NCBI GenBank assembly: GCA_944325865.1
Contig: CALVBS010000002.1
Location: 310,001-374,000, forward strand
Direction of reading: 5' to 3'
DNA from: Candidatus Gastranaerophilales bacterium
Lineage (GTDB): Bacteria; Cyanobacteriota; Vampirovibrionia; Gastranaerophilales; Gastranaerophilaceae
Length of the DNA stretch: 64,000 bases
Made by a program: the position numbers and the translations under genes. The notes below the pieces were generated by a model that saw nothing but the letters and a program-made list of their open reading frames with translations, had not been told where the DNA came from and did not search any database. Position 1 is the first letter of the stretch. Every line of letters begins with the position of its first letter. Shown in pieces: positions 17,618-26,835 of the stretch.

Positions 17618-19018
17618 TTGAAAAAGATACTAGCAACAATACTTTTAGCAAGTTTAACCACCATGACATTTACACCGGCCATGGCAGAAGATAATATTAA
17701 ACAAATAAATAATAACACCCCAAAACAATTCAAAAGCATGGTTAAAAAGGATAAAAAAATTTCCGACGATTACAAATATGCATATGTGAACATGGATTTC
17801 TGGGAAAATTTCAACGATGATATTCTTAATGAATATATTACAAAAGCTATCACCAATAACTATGATTTGAAAATGGCAACACTTGCTGTTGAAGAATATT
17901 ACTATAATACAAGATTACAATTTTCAAACGAACTTCCGAAAGTAACTGCAGGGTACGCACCGAACTACGTAAAAATGCCTGGGAGTTCTGATGCCGACTG
18001 GATGTTTGCAACTCCTGCAATCGCCCAGTATGAAATTGATATATTCTTAAAAAACAGAGATAAAACAAAATCAGCAAAAAAATTATACGAAGCATCAAAA
18101 TTTGATGAACGTGCGGCATACATCTCCGTAGCGGCTGCCGTTGGTACAGCTTATTTAAATATAGTAAGACTTGATAAGCTTATAGATTTGCAAAAAGAAA
18201 TTGTTGATTTACGTCAGGAAATATATGACCTTATGCTGGCAAGAAACAAAGAAGGCATAACCTCAACTGCAGACACGGTTAAAGCAAACAAATCTCTCGT
18301 ACAGGGTCAGATTGATTTAGTTGACCTTGAAAAGCAGAGAGATTACCTGCTGCACCAGCTTGCTGTTTTAATCGGAGAAAGTCCTGCAAATATTGCTGAA
18401 TTAAAAAGAACACCTTATGAACAGATAAAATATACAGGTGTAATACCTGCAGAAATTTCATCTGATATTATTGTTCAAAGACCTGACTATTTGAAAGCAG
18501 AAAAAATGGTTGAAAAAGCAGGAATTGATGTAAGAGTTGCAAAAAAAGAATTTTTGCCGTCATTTAATTTAACCGGCCTCGCATTATTTAATGCTGCAAA
18601 TATCGGAAGCTCATGGTCAACTAAAAGTATGCTTGCATCAATAGGTGCAGCCGGATTACTCCCGATATTTACAGGAGGTTCTCTTATATCTAATTTGAGA
18701 TTAAAGAAAACTCAATACGAAAGAATCCTTCAGAATTACTATAAAACTAACCTGACAGCAATTCAGGAAGTAAATGATGCACTGGTATCAGTAAAAAAAG
18801 ATACAGAAAAAATGGAACAAACAAAAAAGCAGGCAGAATTGGAAAAAACAGATTATATGTTCAACAGAGATAAATATAATCAGGGAACAATTTCAAAGCT
18901 GGATTTAATTCAATTTAAAGAAAACCTGCTTTCTATAGATAAGCTCGTAGCCCAGCAGCAAATTGAATGTATGGTTGATTACATCAGCCTGTACAAAGCT
19001 GCAGGAAGCAAATTGTAA
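17618..19018 (+). CDS. tolC: TolC-like outer-membrane efflux channel
   Basis: This outer membrane factor of the RND/EmrAB type has a signal peptide LKKILATILLASLTTMTFTP ending at AMA. The mature protein has two repeats of long helices, with DFWENFNDDILNEYITKAI and the family motif RPDYLKAEKMVEKAGIDVRVAKK, plus LPSFNLTGL. I place the start at TTG 17618, because AAGGA lies 9 bases before it and the signal peptide then begins LKK. An in-frame ATG at 17585 has no ribosome-binding site. The channel completes the pump encoded divergently. The missing N-terminal lipobox cysteine argues for a TolC-like rather than an OprM-like lipoprotein form. Confidence 0.9.
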   Translation: MKKILATILLASLTTMTFTPAMAEDNIKQINNNTPKQFKSMVKKDKKISDDYKYAYVNMDFWENFNDDILNEYITKAITNNYDLKMATLAVEEYYYNTRLQFSNELPKVTAGYAPNYVKMPGSSDADWMFATPAIAQYEIDIFLKNRDKTKSAKKLYEASKFDERAAYISVAAAVGTAYLNIVRLDKLIDLQKEIVDLRQEIYDLMLARNKEGITSTADTVKANKSLVQGQIDLVDLEKQRDYLLHQLAVLIGESPANIAELKRTPYEQIKYTGVIPAEISSDIIVQRPDYLKAEKMVEKAGIDVRVAKKEFLPSFNLTGLALFNAANIGSSWSTKSMLASIGAAGLLPIFTGGSLISNLRLKKTQYERILQNYYKTNLTAIQEVNDALVSVKKDTEKMEQTKKQAELEKTDYMFNRDKYNQGTISKLDLIQFKENLLSIDKLVAQQQIECMVDYISLYKAAGSKL

Positions 19019-19068
19019 CCTTCAAAAACAAAATAATCATCACCTCTTTACTTTATTAAGTAAAGCCT

Positions 19069-19098
19069 GCCGGTATCACAACATACCGGCTTTTTTTT
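19069..19098 (+). terminator. Rho-independent terminator after tolC
   Basis: GCCGGTAT (19069-19076) and ATACCGGC (19083-19090) form a perfect 8-bp GC-rich stem with loop cacaac, followed directly by eight T. It lies 50 bases after the tolC stop codon. Confidence 0.92.
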
Positions 19099-19184
19099 AA
19101 TATAAAAAACAATATAAAAAGTCCAATCGGGTAGTATTTTTAACTGGTTATTCCATAATTTTTTTTTTATGCTAAGTTTATAGT

Positions 19185-21266
19185 ATGAAAATTTTAGTTA
19201 AAACAAAAAAGATTTTGGCAGCAACATTATTAATATCAATGTTGTCAGTAAATATTCCAGCATTGGCTGAAAATTCTGCAGCTGCGGAAATTCCTACAGT
19301 AAAAGTACAATCAGAGAATGCAGTCAGAACAAATACAAATGTAATCTCACCGGAACTGGAGAAAGAATTAAAAAGTAACCTTTCGGCAGTTTACGGTTCA
19401 AAGAATGTTGACGAAATTTATAATAATATAGTCAATATTGCACAAAAAGCCGTAAAAGACCGTCCGCAAAATCTTATTCAGGAAGATATCAACAGAAAAT
19501 CAGACTGGTATAAAGATGAAATTATTTATATGTTTTATGTTGACCAGTTCGGTGTAATCAATCCTGAAAAACCTAATTCTTTTAAAGATTCTATTCAAAT
19601 GCTTGATTATTTAAAAGACTTAGGTGTAACAACACTATATATAATGCCGTTTGCAGACTCTCCGATGAATGATTCGGGTTTCGACGTAAAAAATCCGCAG
19701 AATGTAAGAAAAGATTTGGGCGGAATGCCTGAATTTAAAGAATTTGTCATTGCCGCAAAACAAAAGGGATTCAAAATCAAGGCTGATTTAATTTTAAATC
19801 ATTTCTCAGACCAGCACGAATGGTTTCAGGCTGCACTCAAAGGTGACCTTGATAAACTTAATTACTTTGTTGTAAGAGAAGAAATGCCTGAATACAAAAA
19901 ATATGTTGATCCGAAAAGAGGTACCGTTATTGAATATAAAGAACCTAACGGCAAGATTTCAAAAAGAAGACTAATTTTCCCTGAAATTACAGAAAACCAT
20001 TACAGAAAAGTTACGATAAACGGCAAAGATTATTATGTTTATCATACCTTCTATCCATTCCAGCTTGATATTAACTGGGAAAATCCGAAAGTTTTGTATT
20101 ACTGTCTTGAAACAGTAAGCTATTGGGCAAATCTCGGTATTGATATTTTCAGAATGGATGCTATTCCTTACCTCATGAAAGAAGAAGGTTCTACGGCCGA
20201 AAATCTTGACAAAACACATAATATTATAAAAATTATAAGTCTATACCTTCAGGCAACGGCACCACGCTCGGTTATTCAGGCTGAAGCATGCCAGATTCCA
20301 AAAGATATTTTACCTTACTTTGGTAAGGAAAGAACCATTACAACCAATATAGACAATAAACCGGTTGAGTTAAAACGTACGGACGAAATTCAGATTGCAT
20401 ATCATTTCCCGTACATGCCTGCACTCTGGGCAGCCTTTATAACCGGAAATAACAAATATTTTGCAGAAGCAAATAAAGCTACTCCCGGTATTCCGGAATC
20501 TACAAGCTGGGCAACATTCCTGAGAGTTCATGATGAACTTACGCTTGAAATGGTCAGTCCTGAAGTCAGACAGGTTATCTATGATGCCCTTGAACCTCTC
20601 GGAGCGGAATTTCGAAAAGGTTTCGGCGTGAGCGGAAGAGCCGCAAACTTTTTGAATAATAATGCGGACAGAATTATAATGGCATATTCGACTCTGCTTT
20701 CATTGCCGGGAATTCCGATTATATACTACGGTGATGAAATTGCAGCACAGAATAACTTCTCTTATGCAAAAAAAGCCGCTAAAAAAAGAGAACAAACACA
20801 AAAGAAAAATAAACTGAAACTTCTTTCATTCTTTGACAGTCGTGATATAAACCGTGGCGTTTTAACCTATGATGCTTTCTATTCCACTATGAGAAAACCA
20901 AAAGGAAGCAGTCTTGCAACAAAAGTTCATGCCGAAGTTAAGCATATGATAGCGTTAAGAAAACAAACGCCTGCACTTTCACGTGGTTCATTCACTCTGT
21001 TAAAAACAAAATCAGAAAAGGATTTTGCATATATCAGAGAGTATGAAGGTCAAAAATATCTGATTATACATAATCTTGACAGCAACAAACGCGTTGCGGA
21101 AATTGATTTACCTGTCGGAATTGTATTTAAACCGACCAAAAAAGATTATGTTTATCTGGAAAACATTCTTAACGGCGAAAAATACAAAGTTAAAGTTTCG
21201 CCGACGCAAAAGACAACACGCCTTTTAATGTATCCTTATGCTACTGTTTGGCTGAAAATAATTTAG
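19185..21266 (+). CDS. Secreted GH13 enzyme resembling trehalose synthase (TreS)
   Basis: This 693-residue protein has a Sec signal peptide (cleavage after ALA near 28), an N-terminal region of about 80 residues and a GH13 barrel. Barrel motifs are DLILNH (201-206), FRMDA with the nucleophile D325, acid/base E367 in QAEAC, and HDE (449-451). The segment GIDIFRMDAIPYL, then EEGSTAENLDKTH, and later ATFLRVHDELTLEMV closely follow maltose alpha-glucosyltransferase (TreS, GH13_16). TreS interconverts maltose and trehalose in the cytoplasm, so a signal peptide is unusual here. There is no maltokinase domain. A secreted enzyme acting on host or dietary alpha-glucans is possible. The 3' end overlaps the convergent acyltransferase gene by 26 bases. 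Confidence 0.85.
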   Translation: MKILVKTKKILAATLLISMLSVNIPALAENSAAAEIPTVKVQSENAVRTNTNVISPELEKELKSNLSAVYGSKNVDEIYNNIVNIAQKAVKDRPQNLIQEDINRKSDWYKDEIIYMFYVDQFGVINPEKPNSFKDSIQMLDYLKDLGVTTLYIMPFADSPMNDSGFDVKNPQNVRKDLGGMPEFKEFVIAAKQKGFKIKADLILNHFSDQHEWFQAALKGDLDKLNYFVVREEMPEYKKYVDPKRGTVIEYKEPNGKISKRRLIFPEITENHYRKVTINGKDYYVYHTFYPFQLDINWENPKVLYYCLETVSYWANLGIDIFRMDAIPYLMKEEGSTAENLDKTHNIIKIISLYLQATAPRSVIQAEACQIPKDILPYFGKERTITTNIDNKPVELKRTDEIQIAYHFPYMPALWAAFITGNNKYFAEANKATPGIPESTSWATFLRVHDELTLEMVSPEVRQVIYDALEPLGAEFRKGFGVSGRAANFLNNNADRIIMAYSTLLSLPGIPIIYYGDEIAAQNNFSYAKKAAKKREQTQKKNKLKLLSFFDSRDINRGVLTYDAFYSTMRKPKGSSLATKVHAEVKHMIALRKQTPALSRGSFTLLKTKSEKDFAYIREYEGQKYLIIHNLDSNKRVAEIDLPVGIVFKPTKKDYVYLENILNGEKYKVKVSPTQKTTRLLMYPYATVWLKII

Positions 21267-22317
21267 CCTTAATATACTTTTGCAAAACGCCGGCGTAAGT
21301 TGTAATTACCATTGTCAGGACAAAGTATAAGAATGTTGTCTGTACAGGATTATAAATCCAGTAAATATTGTGCAAAGCTCTTTCGGCAATCGGTATTCCG
21401 TTAATTTTAAAGAAAACGACCGTAATCAGATACATTACCAGAAGATGATTTGCCATTATATGATAAGTTGTTTCGCCCATATATTTCAAAAATTTTATAT
21501 CTTTAAAATACGGATAAACAAGATTTACCGTAAATAAACTTGCCCATATCCCTGTCAAAGATGTTAATACAGGAACAATAATCTGGTCATCAAATCTTGC
21601 CCACACAAGTACATAACTTAAACCTATACCGTGCTGAGGATCATAATCCCTGTTAAACAGCCACAATATTGACTGAAAAACCAGAATTACCCCGAGCCAC
21701 TTCGGTGTGAAAATATCATGTTTATCCTTAATATGATGCATATAAAAATACCCCAGATAAACAAAAAACATTGAAAAAACCGTTCTGAAAATCAAAAGAT
21801 TAACCGGCGTAACAGGAATACTTTTTATTACAGGAATTGATAAAAAACCAAAAATCAAAAATATAGCCAGATGTACAAATTTATTCTGCGTCAATTTAAA
21901 CAAAAATTTCATAAAAAACAGAAATGCCGTCATTGTAATAAACAACTGCGGTACAAACCATAACGGACAGGACAGTTCAAGCTGGTGTCCGTTCAAAAAC
22001 GGAGTCAGGAAAAAATTCTTCCACGTAACAGGTTCACCCCACCATTTCCCTGTAAAATGAAAAATTATATAAGTCACAGCAACATAAAATATTTCATAAA
22101 GAAAATAGGGCAAAATTAAACTTTTCAAACGTCTTTTAACAAACGTAACCGTATCATTTAAATATTTTTCTTTAAACAACATTCCCGAAATAAAGAAAAA
22201 TAAAGCAAGCTGAAATGAATACGGAGGAAACATGCCGAGCATTGAAAACTCCAGATGTCCCGAAACTACAAGCATTATAGCAAAAGCTTTTAAAAGATTA
22301 ATTTTTTCCGAAAACAT
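21241..22317 (-). CDS. Acyltransferase 3 family membrane protein
   Basis: This polytopic protein has about ten helices and the OafA/OpgC/NeuO-like signature LLKAFAIMLVVSGHL (with the catalytic-type His) and FFFISGMLFKEKYL. The family transfers acetyl or other acyl groups to sugars or glycans at the membrane. I place the start at the ATG at 22317, giving MFSEKINLLKAF. The longer frame to 22359 adds a basic stretch (KLTVRRVRD) not typical of the family. The gene stands alone on the minus strand; its substrate is not predictable. Confidence 0.85.
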   Translation of the reverse strand: MFSEKINLLKAFAIMLVVSGHLEFSMLGMFPPYSFQLALFFFISGMLFKEKYLNDTVTFVKRRLKSLILPYFLYEIFYVAVTYIIFHFTGKWWGEPVTWKNFFLTPFLNGHQLELSCPLWFVPQLFITMTAFLFFMKFLFKLTQNKFVHLAIFLIFGFLSIPVIKSIPVTPVNLLIFRTVFSMFFVYLGYFYMHHIKDKHDIFTPKWLGVILVFQSILWLFNRDYDPQHGIGLSYVLVWARFDDQIIVPVLTSLTGIWASLFTVNLVYPYFKDIKFLKYMGETTYHIMANHLLVMYLITVVFFKINGIPIAERALHNIYWIYNPVQTTFLYFVLTMVITTYAGVLQKYIKAKLFSAKQ

Positions 22318-22463
22318 ATCTCTAACCCGTCTGACTGTCAACTTTATGATTATACACAAAAAATAAAATCCGTAAATGATGTAAATTATTTCGTTAAAAT
22401 TATCTTACCGGGCAATGTTTATATTGGAGCAAACAGGTTTCAATCAAAAAAAAGGAGGACTTT

Positions 22464-23213
22464 ATGACTGAAACTAATGAAAATGAAATCTTATACCATG
22501 AAGAAATTGTTGAAACCTGTGAAATAAAACCAAATCCGCGAGTATTAATGATAGTTACAAATTCAGACCATTTTGACGAACATCATAAAACAGGGGTATG
22601 GTTTGAAGAATTTGCGATTCCTTATTTAAAATTTAAAAAAGAAGGTTTTTTTGTAACAACATCAAGCCTTAATGGCGGTCCAGCCCCGATTGATCCGGCA
22701 AGTGAAAATATTATTGACGATATAAAATGGCATGAGGCCAAAAAAGCTCTTGAAGATACTACACCGCTTGAAAGTATTGATTATAATTTTTATGATGCAG
22801 TTGTTTTCCCGGGCGGCCATGGCCCGATGTTTGATATTGCCGAAAGTGAATTAATCGGTGAAATAGTAAGTTCTTTTGATAAGAAAAAGAAACTTATTGC
22901 AGCAATATGCCATGGGCCGGCAGGACTTTTAAAAGCAATGAGTGACGGAAAAGCTTTTGTTAACGAAAAAAAGTTAACCTGTTTTACAAATTCCGAAGAA
23001 ACCAGTGCAAAAAAAGATAAACTTACGCCATTCTCTCTTGAAGATGCACTAAAAGAAAAAGGGGCATTATTTATTGCATTATCTGACGGAGCTGTTAATG
23101 TAATAAAAGACAAAAATCTCATAACTGCACAAAATTACCAATCGGCCGAAGAATTTGCCCTTGCGGTAATCAAATATTTAAAAAATAATCAGAATAATGC
23201 TTGCAGCATGTAA
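22464..23213 (+). CDS. DJ-1/PfpI family protein, Hsp31-like
   Basis: This 249-residue protein shows a KTGVWFEEFAIPYLKF opening (the conserved Glu of the triad region), VVFPGGHGPMFD and the nucleophile elbow AAICHGPAGLL with the reactive Cys. This layout matches Hsp31-type glyoxalase III/holdase proteins, which detoxify methylglyoxal. AAAGGAGGA lies 7 bases upstream of the ATG, a strong ribosome-binding site. A terminator follows within 60 bases. Confidence 0.88.
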   Translation: MTETNENEILYHEEIVETCEIKPNPRVLMIVTNSDHFDEHHKTGVWFEEFAIPYLKFKKEGFFVTTSSLNGGPAPIDPASENIIDDIKWHEAKKALEDTTPLESIDYNFYDAVVFPGGHGPMFDIAESELIGEIVSSFDKKKKLIAAICHGPAGLLKAMSDGKAFVNEKKLTCFTNSEETSAKKDKLTPFSLEDALKEKGALFIALSDGAVNVIKDKNLITAQNYQSAEEFALAVIKYLKNNQNNACSM

Positions 23214-23247
23214 GCAGTTAATCTTAAAAATGTAGGATAAAATTTTA

Positions 23248-23269
23248 CCCTCTTCTATTAAGAAGAGGG
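23248..23269. terminator. Convergent terminator between DJ-1 gene and the 62-residue gene
   Basis: CCCTCTTCT and AGAAGAGGG form a perfect 9-bp stem around loop atta. On the plus strand a T-rich stretch (tctaaatttttt) follows. It sits between two convergent genes and probably serves both. Confidence 0.8.
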
Positions 23270-23332
23270 TCTAAATTTTTTAAAAGAATTTTCCATTCTT
23301 TAATAATTTTAACTATTATTTATTAAATTAAA

Positions 23333-23521
23333 TTATTTTTTTACATCATCTTTAATAACTATTAAATTGTTCATGATTTTCATTGCACATGTCGGAAGAA
23401 CAACATGCTCAAGCCCGTCTGCGATGCCGATAATTTTCCCTGCACCTAGGACGACTTCTTCTCCTTTGTACATAAATTTGTAATCAGTATCTCTGTCTGA
23501 GCGGATAGTTACTTTTTGCAT
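23333..23521 (-). CDS. Small conserved-looking protein, function unknown
   Basis: This 62-residue protein begins MQKVTIRSDRDTDYKFMYKG and is not recognised. It looks like a small beta-rich fold and has no membrane segment. AAGGAAAAAAG precedes its ATG. It follows the minimal nucleotidyltransferase gene by 31 bases on the same strand and is probably the last gene of the hisS unit, ahead of a terminator. Confidence 0.6.
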   Translation of the reverse strand: MQKVTIRSDRDTDYKFMYKGEEVVLGAGKIIGIADGLEHVVLPTCAMKIMNNLIVIKDDVKK

Positions 23522-23552
23522 TCTTTTTTCCTTTCGTTCTTATATTGTAACA

Positions 23553-23891
23553 TTATTCCTTATCTTCCATAATCCCCAGAGGGTTAAAAAATAAACCTTC
23601 TTCCATTACTTCTCTGTAGATTTCCTCATCTTTTTCAAATTGTTCCTGTGTATAAGGATAGAGATCAATCCCCACATCCAATGCAGTTTCAATTTTACCG
23701 ACAATAGGCCAGATTTGTTCGCGTTTTGATTTGTCTTCATTTTCAAACAGGGCAACAATTTCTATATCTTCATCTTCATGCTCTTTCCCGTCAAGAAAAC
23801 TTCCGAAAAGATATAAACCCTTATAATCTTCAAATGTACGTTTAAAAGCTATAGACAGCCGTTTTATTACCTCATTAACCTGACTTGCCAT
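23553..23891 (-). CDS. MNT-type minimal nucleotidyltransferase
   Basis: This 112-residue protein has the pol-beta-like nucleotidyltransferase pattern: LYLFGSFLDGKEHEDEDIEI (GS...D-x-D) with a third acidic residue in VGIDLYPY. Such small proteins often act as antitoxins or toxin-modifying AMP transferases with HEPN partners, but no HEPN gene is adjacent. It starts 21 bases after hisS and precedes the 62-residue gene, so it is likely cotranscribed with them. Confidence 0.8.
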   Translation of the reverse strand: MASQVNEVIKRLSIAFKRTFEDYKGLYLFGSFLDGKEHEDEDIEIVALFENEDKSKREQIWPIVGKIETALDVGIDLYPYTQEQFEKDEEIYREVMEEGLFFNPLGIMEDKE

Positions 23892-23912
23892 TATTAAACT
23901 CCTTGTTGTTAA

Positions 23913-25151
23913 TTACTTTAATTCATTGAGGACTTCTGTTGCCGGAACCGTAACCTGCGTCGATGTTTCCAGATTTTTGACGGATACCGTATTATTTTTT
24001 ATCTCGTCTTCGCCGAGAATAATTGCATATTTAGAGACTTTAGAAGCTTTTTCAAGCTGTTTTGTAAACTTTTTGTTGGCCAAATCAAATTCAACATTTT
24101 TGCCGGCTTTTCGTAATTTTTCGGCAAGTTCAAAAGCATCTGCAGGAGAATTTGATACAATAAATCCATCCAACGGCTTCGGTTCAATTTTCGGGAGTAA
24201 AGAATTTAATCTTTCCATTCCCATTGCCCAGCCGACAGCAGGAGTATCTTCTCCGCCGAGATTTCTAACAAGACTGTCGTATCTGCCGCCGCCGCAGACA
24301 GCATTTTGAGAACCCAGATTATTTGATTTTATTTCAAATACCGTCCTGTTATAGTAATCCAAACCTCTGACCAGAAGCTTATTTTCAACATATTTTATTT
24401 TTAATCTGTCAAGATAAGATTTTAATTCTTTAAAATGTTCGGCACACTCTTCACAGATAAAATCCGAAAGAATGACCTTTTTAATCTCCGGTTTATCAAA
24501 AATTGCCTGACAGGATTCAACTTTGCAGTCAAGAAGTCTGAGCGGATTTTTTTCATAACGATTTTGACAGTCCTCACAGAGATTATCAAATTCAGGTTTT
24601 AACACTTCTTTTATTTTTTGTTTGTAAGCCTCACGGCATTCAGGACAGCCGAGTGAATTTATCTCGACTTCTAGGTCATTTAATCCCAGAGCTTTTAAAT
24701 AATTAACGGCAAGTAAAATAGCCTCCGCATCAGCCGTAGGCTGTTTAATCCCGAACATTTCAATTCCTACCTGATGAAACTGACGCTGACGACCGGCTTG
24801 CGGACGTTCATATCTGAACATTGGCCCCTTATACCAGAGTTTAACAGGTGCAGACAGTCTTGACATACCGTTTTCAATAAAAGAACGTACAACACCTGCC
24901 GTGTTTTCAGGACGAAGAGTTAAAGAACGATCACTTTTTTCAAAAGTGTACATTTCTTTATTAACAATATCAGTAGTATCGCCTACCCCGCGGGCAAACA
25001 GCTCGGTTGCCTCAAAAATCGGGGTACGAATTTCTTTGTAACCGTATTTAGTGAAAACTTCCAGTGCTGTTTCTTCCAGTCTGTGCCAGTTTTCTATATC
25101 CTGAGGTAAAATGTCTTTTGTCCCTTTAATCACGTTAATTATTTTTGTCAT
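23913..25151 (-). CDS. hisS: Histidyl-tRNA synthetase
   Basis: This class II synthetase shows IKGTKDILPQDIENWHRLE, motif 2 RYERPQAGRQRQFHQVGIE, the histidine-A motif LVRGLDYYNRTVFE and motif 3 AVGWAMGMERL. A treble-cleft cysteine cluster is visible (CPEC, CEDC, CEEC). I place the start at the ATG at 25151. A longer frame opens at a TTG (25190), but that codon lies upstream of a perfect promoter whose -10 is inside the extension. With the ATG start the transcript would be leaderless. Two small genes follow in the same direction. Confidence 0.95.
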   Translation of the reverse strand: MTKIINVIKGTKDILPQDIENWHRLEETALEVFTKYGYKEIRTPIFEATELFARGVGDTTDIVNKEMYTFEKSDRSLTLRPENTAGVVRSFIENGMSRLSAPVKLWYKGPMFRYERPQAGRQRQFHQVGIEMFGIKQPTADAEAILLAVNYLKALGLNDLEVEINSLGCPECREAYKQKIKEVLKPEFDNLCEDCQNRYEKNPLRLLDCKVESCQAIFDKPEIKKVILSDFICEECAEHFKELKSYLDRLKIKYVENKLLVRGLDYYNRTVFEIKSNNLGSQNAVCGGGRYDSLVRNLGGEDTPAVGWAMGMERLNSLLPKIEPKPLDGFIVSNSPADAFELAEKLRKAGKNVEFDLANKKFTKQLEKASKVSKYAIILGEDEIKNNTVSVKNLETSTQVTVPATEVLNELK

Positions 25152-25157
25152 AAAGTC

Positions 25158-25186
25158 ATTATAGCCATTTGAGCTTAAAATGTCAA
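25158..25186 (-). promoter_or_regulatory. Consensus sigma-70-type promoter of hisS, giving a leaderless mRNA
   Basis: On the minus strand TTGACA (25186-25181) and TATAAT (25163-25158) are separated by exactly 17 bases. Only six bases (gacttt) lie between the -10 box and the ATG at 25151. Transcription should begin at or next to the A of the start codon. This also decides the hisS start. Confidence 0.85.
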
Positions 25187-25322
25187 ACAAAATTTGAATA
25201 AAACCGCATGGTATAAGGAAAAATCCTACATTTTATAAAAACGGATATTAAATTTCCTACTTAAAATAGTGGATGTAAGTTAATGTTGTTTGGATATAAT
25301 AATCTTATCTTGGAGGCTGTTT

Positions 25323-26120
25323 ATGGTTTTGAAAACACTTACCGGAGAATTTGCCAGGCTGGAAACGGTTAATTCTATCGTTTTATCCGGTTCAAGAGCA
25401 AGTCTAATACATGACGGGTATTCTGATTATGATATATATGTTTATTCAAAAGAACCGATTCCTATAAAATACAGAGAAAATCTTATCAAAAAATTCACAA
25501 ACAAATATTCTGTAGGAAACACATTTTTTGAAGACAGCGACGAGTTTTTTACGGAAAATCCGCCGCAAATGTATTTTGATATAATGTACAGACGTCTTGA
25601 CTGGGTTTATCATGAAATAGAAGCCGTATGGAGAAAACATCAGGCAAAACTCGGATATACAACTTGTTTTTTAGACAACATAAAAAACTCTAAAATTCTT
25701 TTTGACAGAAGTGAAGAATTTCAAAGAATTTTAGACGAACTTCATGAGCCTTATCCTGATGCACTTGCAATAAATATTATACGCAAAAATTATCCTATGC
25801 TCAGAAGAAGATGTGCCATGCCTTATTACGAACAAGTTGAGCTGGCCGTTAAAAGACAGGATTTAGTAAGCCAGAACCATCGAACAGCAGCTCTTCTGGC
25901 AAGTTATTTTGATATAATTTTTGCAATTAATAAAAAAACCCATCCCGGAGAAAAGAAACTTGTCCAGTATGCGACAAAACTTTGTCCAAAACTCCCTAAA
26001 GACTTTCAGGCAGATATTCAAAATGTAGTTCAGTCAGTCGGAACCGACGGAATACTTAATACATTAACAAAACTACTGGATGAACTTGATATACTATTAA
26101 AGAATGAAGGCTTGGTTTAG
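25323..26120 (+). CDS. DUF4037-type nucleotidyltransferase
   Basis: The nucleotidyltransferase motif VLSGSRASLIHDGYSDYDIY (GS...D-x-D) lies near the N-terminus. A helical DUF4037-like tail follows, with WVYHEIEAVWRKHQ and ILFDRSEEFQR. Members probably add nucleotides to small molecules or proteins, and the substrate is unknown. I choose ATG 25323, since TGGAGG lies 7 bases upstream. A longer frame from TTG 25290 would start inside the TATAAT-like -10 (25295-25300). The gene is divergent from hisS. Confidence 0.82.
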   Translation: MVLKTLTGEFARLETVNSIVLSGSRASLIHDGYSDYDIYVYSKEPIPIKYRENLIKKFTNKYSVGNTFFEDSDEFFTENPPQMYFDIMYRRLDWVYHEIEAVWRKHQAKLGYTTCFLDNIKNSKILFDRSEEFQRILDELHEPYPDALAINIIRKNYPMLRRRCAMPYYEQVELAVKRQDLVSQNHRTAALLASYFDIIFAINKKTHPGEKKLVQYATKLCPKLPKDFQADIQNVVQSVGTDGILNTLTKLLDELDILLKNEGLV

Positions 26121-26482
26121 TATATAACCGAAAATATTATTTGCTGTTATACAGAACTACGCCCAAACGACATTAACCTTAAATCCGGTGCTGAAATTTC
26201 CATCCGCCCTTCGCATGTCGTGCAAGGTTATCTTGTATGATTTCCACATTTAACAAATCCAAATAGCTGCACATAAGCAAGCCTGTTTGCACTCACTCAC
26301 AATCAACTTTTCTAACATCACTCTAAATCTTCGCATCTTTACATTATCGCGAAAATTTTTCTGAAATTTAAACACCCTTTTGAGAAAAAAAGAGTCTTAT
26401 CGTATGACAAGACTTATAAATATACATTTACCCCACACTCTTTATATCATACAAAAATATTTTTGTCAAGTAGTTAATATAA
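26121..26482. other. Intergenic stretch without a recognised gene
   Basis: These 360 bases between a nucleotidyltransferase gene and hxlR hold no coding frame I can support. Two hairpins are visible: AGTCTTATC/GACAAGACT at 26393-26414 with loop gtat, and ACAAAAA/TTTTTGT near 26453-26468, which on the minus strand could end hxlR transcription. The central 200 bases are less AT-rich than usual for a gap here and could hide a small RNA, but I recognise none. Confidence 0.4.
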
Positions 26483-26824
26483 TTATTTTCTTTTTTCTAT
26501 AAGTTTTAATAACTGTTTATATGCCGAACCCCATTCCGCCATAGAGTCCAAAACCACCGCCAGACTGTAGCCTACGTCTGTCAATGTATAATCAACACGG
26601 GGCGGAATTTGTGCATAAACTTTTCTTTCAACAAGTCCTGAATCTTCCATATCTCTTAAATTTGATGTCAAGACTTTTTGAGTAATTGTTCCGAGAGATT
26701 TTTTTAATTCACCGAAACGCTTTGTACCGGTTAGTAATTCTCTTATAATCAGGACTTTCCAGCGTGAATTAAGCATCATTAATGTTGTTTCTACAGGACA
26801 TTTCGGAAGGTCTTTTGCAAGCAT
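26483..26824 (-). CDS. HxlR-family transcriptional regulator
   Basis: This 113-residue winged-helix protein shows CPVETTLMMLNSRWKVLIIR, TKRFGELKKSLGTITQKVL and a wing with VDYTLTDVG. HxlR proteins sense thiol or carbonyl stress, and Cys12 in the CPVE motif is the usual redox-sensitive residue. A repeat of TAGTAT/ATACTA and two ATACCTTA-like boxes (26836-26877) lies directly upstream and may be its own operator. A target gene is not obvious nearby. Confidence 0.9.
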   Translation of the reverse strand: MLAKDLPKCPVETTLMMLNSRWKVLIIRELLTGTKRFGELKKSLGTITQKVLTSNLRDMEDSGLVERKVYAQIPPRVDYTLTDVGYSLAVVLDSMAEWGSAYKQLLKLIEKRK

Positions 26825-26835
26825 GCATTCTCCTT

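Noticed and set aside
25152-25190. hisS starting at TTG 25190
   Set aside because: The extra 13 codons contain the -10 box of a perfect promoter; the ATG at 25151 gives the normal synthetase N-terminus.
26121-26482. Known structural RNA (6S, SRP, RNase P) in the long gap
   Set aside because: None of the conserved core motifs of these RNAs could be found on either strand.
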